The notes beneath the pieces are model-generated. The model did not search any database. It saw only the letters and a list, made by a program, of their open reading frames with translations, and was not told the origin of the DNA. Below, in pieces: positions 10,717-23,087 of a stretch of DNA of 64,000 nt; the stretch's first letter is position 1; the number at the start of each line of letters is the position of its first letter. Both the position numbers and the translations under genes were made by a program. Location of the stretch: NCBI GenBank assembly GCA_022393335.1, contig JAJEKB010021317.1, forward strand, positions 1,032,901-1,096,900, in the 5' to 3' direction. Origin of the DNA: Macrotrachela quadricornifera. Taxonomy: Eukaryota; Rotifera; Eurotatoria; Philodinida; Philodinidae.

Positions 10717-13383
10717 TATGCTTAACATACATCAGAATTAACCATCAAGAAAATTTGCTCTAATGAATTCAATATTTTTGTTTCATCAAGAAGATAGTTT
10801 TTTTTCTTAGCATGAAGACTATTTTATCATAAGTTCATCAAATGAAGTTTTCTGTCAAATACACGCTCAAGATGTTTTATCGCTGCGGAAAGTGTTTCCC
10901 AAAACTAGTTTAGACAAGCTTTTCAATCTTTCTTACTTTCAGACACAGGCTCAATCGATCGGAGCAGAGCAGTAGACAATTTTTCACAGATTTCAATTAC
11001 CTGAAGAGCACTTTTGATGAATCTCTCTAATTAGCGATTAGTCGTTCGTTGTCGCTCCTGTCATGGGATACCACGTGTGACTCTGCGTATGCATATTTTT
11101 CTAATAAAACATTCTCTTTATTTACATTATAACGGATTTACATTTCGTATATTGTGAGAAGTTATTGGATTTAGAAGAGAAGAATTATTGATAGAAAATT
11201 CCGAAAATCATATTTTGTAGTGAACTACTCCGTATGACATCAGTTGTGGGATGTTTCTGAAAACTCGGCTTCATATTGGAACTCTTTATTAACAGAACCC
11301 CAAGATGAGGGTGACGATATGAGCACCGCCCAATGAAAAATGTTTCATTAGACACTCTCGCCCTCTGCTTTCTTTCCTTTCTGTCTGGTATGCTTTTTTT
11401 TCTCTTGTGCAAACAAAACGAGCCATGGATTGCATTATAAAAGAAGAAAAAAGAGTAGTGAAAGCTATTGAAGTGCCACTTTTTGCGTTGCATGCAGCTG
11501 TAAAAGTAAAACGTTAGTATGACGGCTAGTGCAACGATTCACAATAACCTTGAAAGGTTTTCATTAGTTTGGCTTGATGGCGAAGTGAATTCGTCCAAGC
11601 AAATAGTCGCAGTGTTAAAACAACTTTGATCTACAATCCACCACGAGACGGCAGTTTGGGAAAACAGATTGTGCCGCATATTCACCCCCTTCGACAAGTT
11701 ATTGCAATCTATATCTACTACCTCGATGTCAACAATAACATGAACAATAGATTTCCGATTTTTACAAGGTAATTCGATTAATCCATAAGTCAGACATCGC
11801 TCATTAAACTCGACAAGAACATTGCTACGAGCTTTTGGCTCTTTTATTCGTGATATTTTAAAATAGAAACTTAACACTATGTATGAAATAAATTCTCTCA
11901 GTCGCCTCGACTCAGATCTATTTTAAAGAGACAGTTTTAACGTAATTCCAAAGCTTACAGGATGTTCTATCACATTGTATTTGAGTCTTCCGTAAAATTT
12001 AGATATGCTCAAAAAAATACATTTGTTCTTAGTTTCATATCGACTTCTTATGCACCAGAAGAAATTTATAAGAGTGCCGTTAAATCCATTTGCAGCTTTG
12101 TCGCACACTTCTTGTGGTCTTTGTCAAAAGCTGACTATCGAGAATTTGAAGCCACATTTGGGACAGCAACTTGTAATAGGAAGAGTTTTTGTAACGTCGT
12201 TTGTTAAGACTGTCCCTCTATCTTTCTCGATCAAACGTTGATTTCGATCTGACTACATAGTATGATGACATCAAGTGTCCTTTCTCATTTTGCTATTCCT
12301 CTCGATTCAAGCCGATTTACCTTTCAAAATATATAAAATTTTGAGAGAACATCTATGACAGGCGCTGAAAAATTACCTTATTACAGCTTTATGAAAACTA
12401 TATTATGAATATGATACATAGAATTTGGAAAGTACGTTAGTCGTGTAGAGCAAGTCGGACTGCACAAGAGTGCTTGTCACGGAAAAGCAACGATTGCTCT
12501 CGAACAGAATCGAACGCATAAATTAGTGATGTACCAACTATAGTCAATCTAAGTTGTATCGTGCACTGTGTAACGCAAAATAGGAGTTATCAAAATTATC
12601 GAAGATTTTTCTCTTAGTGAAAACAAAAGTAGTTTTTCGCCTGAATGACAGGGCTTATGCCACCATTTAACTATATATTTCTCAGATACCAGAAAAAAAC
12701 ATAATGTGTTATTTTGGAATAGAACACTGGAAACTGCATCGTTAGAGGGTACCGTAAGCTTCGGTTAAAAAACATCGGCAGAACAAAAATGAGATAGTTT
12801 GGTTCTTAACATATTCATTCTTCAAGAGCCTTCTCTATTTGCATAACTAAAAATCGACTAAGATTTGTTGAAATGCTCGATTTTGCTTTTGTAAATATTC
12901 TCTAGTTACCAAAAGACAAAAATTCAGCCAAATCGAGTAAACTAAAAGAGATCATAGGCTTAACATTTGTTTTCAAGGATCATTTTTAAAAAACATGAAA
13001 CTTTGGCTTTAAACTTTTCCCCTGAAACATGTGAATGCAGAAGCTATAAAAACGAAGAGGATACCCTCAAATCGACGTGGAGAAAAACCTTGCTTTCGTC
13101 TACTTACACTCCAAACGCGTAAACAAGACTGGGACAGACTATTGTTCGTTCATATCGATCATATATAATCAGCCTTCTTGTTTTGTTGTCTATTAATATT
13201 CATAGCTGAACAAAAAAGACTCATTTTATGAGAGAAGTGTTCGATCTAGTGAACTTCTTAACAAACGTTTTTTCAAAAGCTGAATCTGTTTACTGACTAT
13301 TATTCTTCTGAAAATAGATAAGACTTGGCCAATTAGAATGCCTCGCCAAGCAAATAGATGCAGATCATGTTAGGCGAAAAAGG
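10717..13383. other. Long intergenic stretch with an unidentified decayed ORF cluster
   Basis: No recognised gene. On the minus strand, frames at 12241-11923 and 11877-11539 are open enough to suggest an old coding region: one contains CCPKCGF and a stop-interrupted Cys-containing segment, the other a 112-residue frame. I recognise neither. The rest is AT-rich and featureless to the eye. Confidence 0.35.
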
Positions 13384-13686
13384 ATGGAAGAACCTGTGCT
13401 GCTAACAATAACTGAACATACATCACGCGCCATTTATCATGTAGCTTGTCCGCTGTTCCTTCAGGAACTCTTATATTCGGAGCCAAAACCGAAGGAAAAA
13501 GAAAAGTGGTTTGCTGATATTTCGTCACATTCCGACTTCCCCGATGAAAAAGAAGTTTTATTCATGGCTGGTTCGATGTTTTCTGTGGTCAATATACGCG
13601 AGGAAAATGGCATAACTATCATTAGTATGGTTTTATGTCGTTCTGAACCGATACGATTTGAACTGAAACAGAATTATTTATGCTAG
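13384..13686 (+). pseudogene. ADP-ribosyltransferase C-terminal fragment
   Basis: The 100-residue frame contains WFADISSHSDFPDEKEVLF followed by AGSMFSVVNI. This aligns by eye with the end of the ART domain in the minus-strand gene at 23772-25877 (IDISEFSEMPSEEEVLF, then GTVFSL). The E-x-E catalytic motif is kept (EKE), but the arginine and serine motifs and any TPR region are missing, and the frame ends soon after. It is therefore a truncated relic of an arginine-type (R-S-E) mono-ADP-ribosyltransferase. The frame at 13680-13925 directly downstream has no recognisable domain. Confidence 0.6.
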
Positions 13687-13925
13687 AAAGTCTGTACTTC
13701 AATTGTATGAGCATTTTCAAGAAAACGAATAAAGCATTGAAGAAAAAACTTTATACAAGTCCTGCTAATCGAATAGTACATGCCGATGCCCCTTACAGAT
13801 CCCGGTTCTTTTCAGCTTTGAAAGTGATGAAAGTTTATATCAAGTTGCCTGAAGGTATGACGCCATACAGCTGGTTCTACGGCTCAGGAGCCCGTGACAA
13901 TGGTGGTTTTCATTCACTTTCATAA

Positions 13926-15215
13926 TTCGACTAATTTCGCGTCAATACTTGAATGTGACACGAGAAAAGTGATGAAAATTTTAACCCACAAAATTTAAAC
14001 ATCTATTTTCTTATCCTTCAACGTGGAAAACTTTCACAAATTGACAGAAAATTTCCATACTTTATTAGCCTTGTTTGAACCTAGAAAAGTTAAAATGATA
14101 TGATATGGCTGAAATCTTTCTAAAAAAGGAGCCCCCTCTATACGATGTACGCATTAGATCTATTTGATTAATTGCATGATTTCTTAAGAAGTTACTGAAT
14201 TTTAGAAATAGTATCTGATATTCGGCATCGAGATGCAGCCAAATAAAACATTTCAGTCGACAACGAGTGCAGAAAAAGTGATTTTGCAGATCGCTAATCG
14301 AGGTCCAAAATAAAGTCTCTAAAATTTTTACTCTTAAAATCTGATTAGTAACTTGATTTTCGTCAGTTTTGCTGCCTCTCCTGCATCTTAATAATCTTTT
14401 CTGAGCAAAATTCGCAAATGACGTATTAAAAGTTTCCAGGGCTCGCGATTCCTGTGTATTTTTAGCGATTTTTTTGAGTGTTTTTGCCATAAAAACTTTG
14501 AAAATTTTTGATATGACATATTGAGAAAATCATTATGGGCTCTACAGTGTTTTATTGAAAAGGATTCTAGCTTGATTCATCACGTTTGTTTGTCTGCATC
14601 GCAAGATTTTGTAAAGTCAAAAGTTTCTGTCCATCATCTTTTTTACATGCAATAGAAGATTGTCCATTGGTCTAAAAATCCTGTTTCTGCTACTGCATCT
14701 GTTCCAGGTTGATCTGGCATTGTATCTACTATTTGTTGCCGCAACGAGCCTAAAATTGCAATCAAAAACTATGATTGTTAGACTAAAACACGATTAAAAA
14801 CTGATTAAACAACGAAAATATGTTTTTTTTTATTATATGGGTAATCTACACAAACCATTCGATTCTGCATTGATAGACAAGAAAAAATCATGGAAATAAA
14901 TTTATAAACTCATCGAATATCTCATGTTCTTTTCTTTAAGATATAGTTCATTCTTCAACAGTTATTAGATCGATCTGGTTTCCTTTAGTTTGAGTGTATT
15001 TTTATTCCAATCGAGTGAGAAAGAAAAAAAAAGAGATGAGCTCAAAACTGAATATAGGAAAAAAAGGAAGAGAACTTTCATTGATCTTATGATGTGGGAA
15101 TGTGTTAATTATTCACTAAACTTGCATGTATTATTGATGAATCTAATGAAGATGATTTTAGAACGTCAGATAGCATATGAGATGGAGATGTTGGTTTTGA
15201 TGACATAGGTTGAAT
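13926..15215. other. Non-coding, no recognised feature
   Basis: A 141-residue minus-strand ORF (14065-14490) has Lys/Arg/Phe-rich composition but no recognisable motif and no splice partner. I do not call it a gene. The remainder is AT-rich. Confidence 0.35.
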
Positions 15216-16584
15216 TCAATCTTGTTTATCATCATGAGATGACGAATTATCAGTTGTTGAAGATGTTAAAGCTGCAAGGCGAGCTTGATGCCAATCACGA
15301 TTTTGCTCTAATGTTTCTAAAATAGTATTTGCATCTGGATATACCAAACTTGCCCATGTTTCCCATAATGGATATCCAAAAGATTTAATAAAACCAATCT
15401 ATTAAAACAAAATCAATTTTTATTATCGATTTCTTCGGCAAAGTTAACTAACCTGATGCTTGTCTTTCGTAGTTGCACTTCTCACACACATAGGTGAGAT
15501 ATCCAAACCAAAATCACGTTCTGCATCACCTTGTTTCCAAAATTCTTCCATTAATCGATCAATCCATTTGGAATATGTATCTAATGGCTTTGTTAGATTT
15601 GATAGATCAGCACAATGAATCATATTTTGCAACACCAGAATTCTATCATCATATGATTCCAGCGTAAGATTACCATTTTCCGCCATCTTATTTGCTGCAA
15701 CTAATTTTTGGAAATTAGCTAACAATGTCATATGTTTAGACATATCAGTTGCTAAGACCATATCAACAACACTTTTACGTAATGTCTTCATTTGCTCAGC
15801 TGTTAAATTTGAAAAAATATTTCTTTCATCAGCTTGTAATAATTTAAATGCAACAGCTATATGATGATTTTCAAGTACACTTTCATTATTGTACAGAATC
15901 GCTAAATCGCTTTCTAAAAGATAAAGAAAACCATATATATTTACCGAAGTCAAGTTTTTTTTTATCATTATTATTATCTTAAAAAATGATAGTTTCGTTG
16001 TATAGATTCTCACTTTGAAATACATACTAGTTTTAATTAAAAATTGATTTGTTAAACCGGGATGGTTGACATCGTGCACTACTGCTGCGAATATCGCCGC
16101 CAGGATCTCCAATTCGTTGAACACGTTCTTTAATTTTATTATTTGAAAGGAAACAATAAAAACAAAATGTTTTGGTTTTCTCTCTTACTTTAAGTGCCGA
16201 ACTATTGAGCAAGACATGCATTGACTGACAAACATCAGCTCCATGAAGTTTATTATGATATGGCACTTGTTGATAATGATCTTCAAGTGCGAATAAATAG
16301 GAAAGTAATTTATGAGGTTCAATAGAAAATATCCTTATTAAATCACGTTCTTGAAATATTCTATATGTTATCGCTGTTAATGGCCGTTCACCACTTACTG
16401 CTTCAATACGAAATATATTTAAATTCCAATCATTAATACGATTAAGTTGAACACGTAATTCTTCAGGTTGTGGTGTTTCAACCCCTAATTCAGGTATTGG
16501 AGTTTTTTCTGAAAATGTTGTTGTTGGTGATGGTACATTGTGTATTTGTGCCACTAAAATAAGAAAATATACCAAAAAAATCAT
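15216..16584 (-). CDS. 3',5'-cyclic nucleotide phosphodiesterase, PDE4-like catalytic domain
   Basis: Four exons are supported on the minus strand: about 16553-16189, 16127-16028, 15913-15453 and 15398-15216. All have GT/AG introns (61, 114 and 54 nt) and consistent phases. The product matches the PDE4 catalytic domain: [26 protein letters not shown], the metal-binding [30 protein letters not shown] and YPLWETW. The metal ligands (two His and two Asp) and the purine-binding Gln (KHQ at the exon 3/4 junction) are present, so cAMP hydrolysis is likely. The 5' end is uncertain. TTCTTATTTTAG just before the first exon is a strong acceptor, so upstream exons probably exist, but I could not find UCR1/UCR2 regulatory modules. 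The ATG at 16584 would instead put this acceptor inside the coding region. Confidence 0.85.
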
Positions 16585-17253
16585 CGAAACGTCTGATTGA
16601 AATTTTTAAAATAAGTTTTTATTTCATACTAATTAATCGCATACAGTTCAATGTATATTTTACCAAGTGTTAACTTGAATTAGAAGAAGAGAGAAACATT
16701 AAAGATTATTCAAGCTCCCGACAAGTTGTTACATTCAATGGTTACAAGCATCTGAATAAAACCAATCGAGATCTTACTTCAACTTCTGTTCACTTCAGTT
16801 GTGAATCTTTGATTAGAAAATTATCTGAAACGAAAATTCATATTCTCAAACTACAAACAAAACCAAAAACTGAATCAACAAATACTTAGAATTCATTATA
16901 ACACCAGTAAATAAAGGAAATTAATAAAAAAAAAACAGTACCCATTCTTAAAGCATAATAAAGATGAGCAAATATCTATTCTAGACTCTATAAAGATCTT
17001 ATTCGCAAGTTTTCACAACCACTACTTCATCAGAAAGCATCAGAAACCAATTATGACCTTCGTTACTTTCCAAATTTGATACATAAGGTTCTATCACAAT
17101 TTCATAGCTGATATGAAAAAAAATGGATTTTCCTCTTTTTTTTAAATCGTAGTAAAGGATAGTTACTCATGGAATCAGGGACTCACTGAAGTCTTCAAGG
17201 CAGGGGAGGTGGGGGGGCGCAATCTCCTGGTATCTCAAATTCTGAAAGCAGAG
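16585..17253. other. 5' flank of the phosphodiesterase gene
   Basis: Expected to hold missing 5' exons or the promoter. No UCR-like coding segment was recognised on the minus strand. The sequence is AT-rich with a G-run near 17204-17218. Confidence 0.35.
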
Positions 17254-17362
17254 GGGAACGTAACACTACTGTTTGTATAAGCTTAGCACTAAAACACTCC
17301 CAAAAATACTGTTTTTCGGGGTGTTTTGGTGCTAGATTTATACAAACAATAGTGTTGCGTCC
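17254..17362. repeat. Short perfect-type inverted repeat (hairpin, about 109 bp)
   Basis: The left arm runs GTAACACTACTGTTTGTATA and on to AGCACTAAAACACTCC. The right arm returns as GGGTGTTTTGGTGCTA and TATACAAACAATAGTGTTGC. The arms are about 50 nt with a loop of a few bases. It resembles a small foldback MITE; flanking G and C runs (GGGG...CCCC) extend the pairing. Confidence 0.7.
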
Positions 17363-17565
17363 CCCCCCCTGCTCTTCCCGCTCTCAGATCGATCTCAGCT
17401 CAGGAATGTTCAAATGGGCTGAAATTTGGAACACATGTTTGGGCTGGAGTGAGGAGGCTGTGATAAATGTTCAGCTCTACTCACTGATATTTATCAGAGA
17501 TATGAACGAAACAATGGTCAAAAATAGCTCATTTCGGCACAAAGATTTCTCAGTCCCGGCTCTGT

Positions 17566-17790
17566 TAATATAGTTAAATTTTTTGTTTGTTTGTTTGAAA
17601 GAGAATCGCATTGTTCTTTTCCTTAACTTCTTATTTTTTTAGGGGAAAAAGGAATCCAAAGTTCAATGCCTAAAAAAACGGGTCAAAATTGAATATCTTC
17701 GTCTGCATACATAATAATAACACAACTTAATTTTAAAAAAACGACTATGTAGTGATCTGCATTACGACCCGCTCTTTCAAACAAAAAAAA
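17566..17790. mobile_element. MITE with GTTTGAAAGAG terminal repeats, copy 1
   Basis: The left end reads TTTTGTTTGTTTGTTTGAAA then GAG. The right end reads GCTCTTTCAAACAAAAAAAA. A similar pair brackets 58738-58975, so this appears to be a dispersed small inverted-repeat element. No coding capacity. Confidence 0.5.
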
Positions 17791-18344
17791 ATTTAATATA
17801 TTGATAGAGTCCAGACTGAAAGTTTCTTATCTCAAAATAAAAAATCATAAACTGAGAAAAAAGAAAAACATTTTTCGTTTTTTTAAAAATAAGCAGATTT
17901 TTCAAGAAGAAGTTAATAAAAATCATCGAAAATTTTACCTAAAAACAAGGTGCCGAAGAAAACCAATGTGATTTTTTGAAAGTTTTGAAGACGGCCTATC
18001 TGCCCGTACCTTCATTTCAATTTCAACGATTTTAACGAAAAAGGACATTGTTTGAGTGTGGGGGCTTAAGACTCCTTTGTATGTATTCCTAGACTACGTA
18101 TGATTTTGCAGGAATCAATATTGTTGAAAATTGTGATGGCTGCACATAAAATAACTATTTAAATAAATTCAACGTGAAAAAAATAAGGAAAAACGTGATA
18201 TGAAAATAATGTTTACGTGCAGCAATTAGAATGGTTGCATCGTTGTAAAAGTATATGTAGGACGCATAAAATACACATTACTACATATATGAAAGAATCA
18301 ATCAAGCGTGAACGATAGGATGGTTTTTTGAAACCTTGTAGAGG
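17791..18344. other. Non-coding, no recognised feature
   Basis: AT-rich, with A-runs. Nothing supported. Confidence 0.4.
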
Positions 18345-19232
18345 GTTGCGAAAAATGTTTTGTTCGGGGGATACAGCGTCAACGATAAATCATATCAATA
18401 TTGAATTTTATACAGAATAAAAGCTCGTCGAAAACGGGATTTATTGGTACTAAAAAGTAAGAGTTATCAAGATGTTAGTGTCGAATTCAAGAAGTTTCAA
18501 CAAATTTGATACTTTTTTGGCATAGAAAAGTAAGATATTAGTAATTTCAAAACTGAGTAAAAATTTTTTTTTCAATATTTTTACATGGTTCGATAGAGCT
18601 CGTTGAGCTTCGCAAAACTATATGTGAAAAAATCCAAGCAGTTTTTTTAAGATAAAAAGTTCAAAAAACCACTTGAGAAATGTTAAAAACTCATTTGATT
18701 TTTCAATAAAATTAGCTTTTTAATTACTTTTACAACTCCGGATGTTCGAAAATATACTTATCAAACGCAGTTTTTCACGCTACATCTGCTAAGTGTGCTT
18801 CGGGGAATCTGAAGTTGTAAAAGTAATGAAAAAGCTAATTTTATAGAAAAATCAAATGTTTTTCTTCAATTTAAAAAAAAATGAGTTTTTAACATTTTTC
18901 AAGTGGTTTTTTGAAATTTTTATCTTAAAAAAATTGCTTGGATTTTTTTACATATAGTTTTGCGGAGCTCAACGAGCTCTATCGAACCATGTAAAAATAT
19001 TGAAAAAAATTTTTACTCAGTTTTGAAATTACTAATATCTTACTTTTCTATGCCAAAAAAGTATCAAATTTGTTGAAACTTCTTAAATTCGACACTATAA
19101 CGTTTTGATAACTCTTACTTTTTAGTACCAATAAATCTCATTTGCGACGAGCTTTTATTCGGTATAAAATTCGATATTGATATGGTTTATCGTTGAAGCT
19201 GTATTCCCCGAGCAAAACATTTTTCGCAATCC
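18345..19232. mobile_element. Foldback element, about 400 bp arms
   Basis: The left arm (about 18345-18742) and right arm (about 18812-19232) are reverse complements over nearly their full length. Examples are TTGCGAAAAATGTTTTG with CAAAACATTTTTCGCAA at the tips, and ATTACTTTTACAACT with AGTTGTAAAAGTAAT near the centre. The loop is only about 70 bp. Arms differ by scattered substitutions and small indels, so the repeat is not an assembly artefact of identical arms. There is no ORF of substance. The transposon class is unknown. Confidence 0.8.
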
Positions 19233-20960
19233 TGTACATAGACAGTGCCGTCAATGAATCGCAATACATACGTATATTTTGCACTTGGCTTTTTCTTTGT
19301 GACAGGTGGGTGATGGTAATTGGCCGAAGCGGCAATCGAATACCGCAGCAACTGAATATTCTGATTGGCTAATCAAATAGTATATATCGGCATATTAACA
19401 GATCGATGCAAATGATCGTTATCGCAATTGCAACGAACCGTATGTTGTCAATTATCAAGAGTCTCACCACTAGATGTCGCGAATTTATGATGTTTTGTAT
19501 TTTTCACCAAACTACTGTGGATTCAATGATCAAGAAAAGTAATTTCGAACAGATTTATAAAAAAAACTCAGGTTACACTGCTGTAACTCTTCGTTCTCGC
19601 TATAGACAATCATTATGTCTTCATTTGTTTCCCATTCCTGAGAATGGAGAACGACGATACCCCTATTGTGCTAGAAGCTGTTTGAAATCATCAGAAATCA
19701 CACAAACGCCAGGAACAAGATGAAAACTGTAGACTTGATTTCTAACATTTTCCATCATTACTTCTAGCTTCTGATAATTTCTTATGGTATTATTCAGTTA
19801 AGTTTTACAATGAGTTGTATCAAATATCAAAGTTTACAGAAAAACTTATTTTCACTGTTAGAAATTATTAGAAATCACGAAATCAGTGTGTTCCTCCTTG
19901 ATCAGAATACATAGTTTGGGCATAGCTGCTCAATTTTTGTAATATAAGAAATCATATGTTCTTAACAAAAAATTTATATACTCAAATTCACTTCTACAAA
20001 CTTTTGAATACGTAATTCAAGGCATTTTGATGTGACTCATTGACATTCTTTGGTAACCAGCAATCGATCACGAGTCAGTGACCAACTAATAATGGATTAA
20101 TTGACTGATTATTAATTATTTAGTCATATATTTACTAAATAAATGAATGGCTCTTTAATAAATAAATAACGACACGAGTATCTAATTAATGTAATAACTT
20201 TATAACCATCACATAAGCAATAAATTAGTAAATATCTAAATATTGATTAGATATTTGTATTGATCATTTAATAAACTACGATGCTTATCTTTATTCTTCA
20301 GTAAAATAAATGAAGTATCTGCCTCCCTGTAAAAAGTTGAAATGAGTTATAATACTTGAGACACCTCCTTTTATAGCTGCATTTCAGCATATTTACGGGC
20401 GCTGCGTCGTAGTTATATGCAACTGTGACCACCCATCGTGTCCAAAAATACACTTTTCATCGATGATTAAAAATAGATCTTCACAGATACTCATCGAGTT
20501 CACCTTAGCACCAATATTCGTTGGTGACACATCTCATTCTTAAACTTTTTGGTTTGGTTTTTATGGGAGTAAGAACATTTATCAACGGTTCGCTTCCTCG
20601 TGTCATTTATAGGTGTCTGCTACCTAATAATACCACTTATTATGTTAAGAGTCATATTCGTCTTATAAAGTTCTATCATATTTTTCAGCGTCATCGATAT
20701 TCACTAAATATTTGCCTTCAACTTCTCGTAGATGTTTACCAGTTTTCTGACCTCATCATAATCATTCGAGAATGTTTCCACACATATTTTGTGTTTTTGA
20801 GAAATACTCAGAATGATCAAGAAAAATTTATTTTTTGAAGTTTAACAAGAAAATCCTTAGATTTCAAATTCCAACTATATTTATGAGCTTTCAGAAAGAT
20901 TCGGAAAACGAATGAATGTCACTGAATGTGTCGATGGATGCTCGATTCGAACACATTTCC
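19233..20960. other. Non-coding, no recognised feature
   Basis: Two 105-residue plus ORFs (19406-19723 and 20521-20838) lack recognisable domains. Between 20060 and 20300 the sequence is very AT-rich with short repeats of TAATTAT and TAAATAAAT. The stretch next to 20961 may contain the 3' remains of the CACTA element. Confidence 0.35.
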
Positions 20961-22278
20961 CTACAAAGTTGCTTGCTGGTATAACACAATCGTTCCGCTC
21001 TGTATTTCGTTGAATGTAAATCTAGTTTTATCAGTGGAGCAAATAAAAGTACGATCTTTAGATAAACAGGTCACCAGGAGGAAACAGTCCTTTTCTTCTA
21101 AAAAAAAGATTCCTTTTATAATAGCAAAATGATTGATTTCATTGATTTTTATGGTAATTGAGCTATCGTTCGCTTGCTTTCCGTTGACAAATGTATTCGT
21201 TATCAACCGAACGCTGTCAGTGTAAACTGTTGGATAGTAATCAATTTTTTTATTATTTCACATCCTCAAGAGTAAAGGTACATATTGATCTTTCAATTGA
21301 TGTAGAAGTCGAGTTCCTTTTCGTATATTGGAAGGAAGTCGAAGAACCCATGATGATAAAAGATGTCGGAGTTGAGGCTCCATGTCAATAGTATTAATAA
21401 ATTGGCAAGCCTCCCTCAACTGTACAAGAGTATTCATTATCTCTACCGTATGTTATCTCGTGCTGTTATATGTGCATGTGACAACTCCTAAATAAAAAGA
21501 ATAGGAGTTAACGAATTTTCTAAGATCACAGACAACTAAAAAGGAGCTTCTACATACCCAGGAGACTTTCAAAATTGAAAGTTGAGTAATTGGACAATGG
21601 TCCGTATGCTTTCACTGTATCACTGATATGAATGATTGAATGAACAACTTGTACATTGTGACGAGTTGAGTAAAGACGAGGGAAATTGACAATGAATTGA
21701 GTACAAAGATTTTACAGATTTTCTAAGCAGTTTTTGTGAAGGGAGCGAGATTCAGATAAGTGCATGATAAGAATCAGAAGAAGGAAGTGAACAAAGTTCG
21801 CTTCTTTTGTATTTTTTGAACTTGACAATGGATTGAGGTCGGCGAGTGGTCGTAGACGGAAAATGAACATGTTTAAGCATTAAATCAAGTTTTTTGAGTT
21901 GACCATGGATTGACCTTTGTTCATTTTGATACGCTGTACCAAGCCATATGGTCAGCAAATGACGCTACGAATAAGAAAAAATTATCATATTTCATAGTCA
22001 GAAAAACAAAAGAATGTACTCATGAAGACACCTAGATACACATTGTGCAGACTATCTATGAGAAACGGTAATCCAACATCAAAATAGGCTAGAGGACGGA
22101 GGACGCAGGTTCCTCGAATGCCCTTGACCGACAACTTATGTCTTGCTTTCAATTTTCCGCGACCACGTTTGCCTTGATTGATGAATGCGACACGTTCTTT
22201 GTTATTGGCTTCGTGGATAACCACTGGTTCATCATGCCTCTGATTGTTACGCATCTGTAACATCTCTTCTTCGTTCAT
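20961..22278 (-). pseudogene. Decayed CACTA/EnSpm-type transposase
   Basis: Three minus-strand pieces lie in order. At 22278-21985: GIRGTCVLRPLAYFDVG then a LIDSLHNVYLGV segment. At 21958-21752: QLKKLDLMLKHVHFPSTTTR, PQSIVKFKKYK and LPSSDSYHALI. At 21206-20961: NEINHFAIIKGIFF and related sequence. The first two resemble the DUF4218-neighbouring region of EnSpm/CACTA transposases, where a GVxGxSxLxxLxxFD motif precedes a D-YMHxVxLGV motif, later followed by PRSIxExxxxKAxE. Intact acceptor-like sequence (TTATTCGTAG) lies before the second piece, so it once had introns. The N-terminal catalytic region and much of the rest are gone. Confidence 0.5.
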
Positions 22279-22536
22279 AGGAAAAGTATTGCACCGGCCT
22301 TCTTCATCATAAGCACCTAAAAGAAGAGGATGAAACAGAACAAGATTGTTAAATGGTAGAATATAAACAGATTAAATATCTTGTGTCTCGCACGATCCGC
22401 ATCCAAATTTAGCGATTGGTTCAGCATTTCTCTGAATAATATATTGAACTGGCTTGTCACAATAAGAAGATATAAGAAATACCTGAAGGTAAAAGGAGAA
22501 GATTCATCTTTTCAAAAAAAAATATTTACTACAAGT

Positions 22537-22575
22537 AACGTTCGTCGTTTCGACTCACTTAGCCCTTGACTGTGG
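22537..22575 (+). repeat. Border repeat A, copy 1 (GTAACGTTCGTCG type)
   Basis: The motif GTAACGTTCGTCGTTTCGAC, then CCCTTGACTG, recurs at 54541 as GTAACGTTCGTCGCTTCGAC, then CCCTCGACTG. The last part is the reverse complement of the CAGTCGAGGG found at border repeat B (23448, 56528, 57274). The two motifs may be opposite ends of one repeat family. Confidence 0.5.
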
Positions 22576-22802
22576 AGGGCAGAAGTATTTTTTTTCGCAA
22601 GTACCAATGCGGGAGGAATTGATCTAGACTCTTTATACAGACAAGTAATTCAAATGTCTTTCCTTAAATCGTAACATTGGAAAAAAACGACTTAATCTAT
22701 TTTCTAAAATTCTTTGAGATAGAACATTTTTTATTAAAAGCTTGTAATATAATATTATAAGTACTAACAATTACATGCAGATTTTGTTAAAGAGAAAATA
22801 GG

Positions 22803-23087
22803 TTAGAACCATTGAGCAAAACGCAGTTGTGTTTCTACATACAGTTTATCTAGTCTTCCTATCTCAGCAGGTTGCGATTTGGTTGGTTTCATTAATAAAG
22901 TTTTGTAATCGAAATCTCTTAAAATAATTAAATCTGTCAAACGTTTCACACGTGACAATGATACATAAATTGCGGTAAGCTCATTAGTTCTGCTTGGTAG
23001 TTTTCAATCAATAACAACATTACTCAAAGTTTGACCTTGACTTTTATGTGTTGTCATAGAATATGCAGGTTTTACCAAAACATCATG
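22803..23087 (-). pseudogene. Helitron/PIF1-like helicase C-terminal fragment
   Basis: About 95 minus-strand codons read LVKPAYSMTTHKSQGQTLSN, then (after one TGA) TAIYVSLSRVKRLTDLIILR and a C-terminal tail ending in a stop at 22803. THKSQGQTL and YVSLSRV are superfamily 1B helicase motifs V and VI, as in the PIF1-like helicase of Helitrons (Rep/Hel proteins). Only the C-terminal part is present, with an in-frame TGA, so it is a relic. The window also contains two non-autonomous Helitrons, which makes a Helitron source more likely than a cellular PIF1. Confidence 0.65.

Noticed and set aside
14065..14490. 141-residue minus-strand ORF
   Set aside because: No recognisable domain, start context or partner exons. 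Composition is like translated AT-rich non-coding DNA.
20280..20560. Tc1/mariner transposase trace (IIDEKCIFGHDGW on the minus strand)
   Set aside because: Only one short DEK-like match with stops on both sides. Not enough to support a family call.
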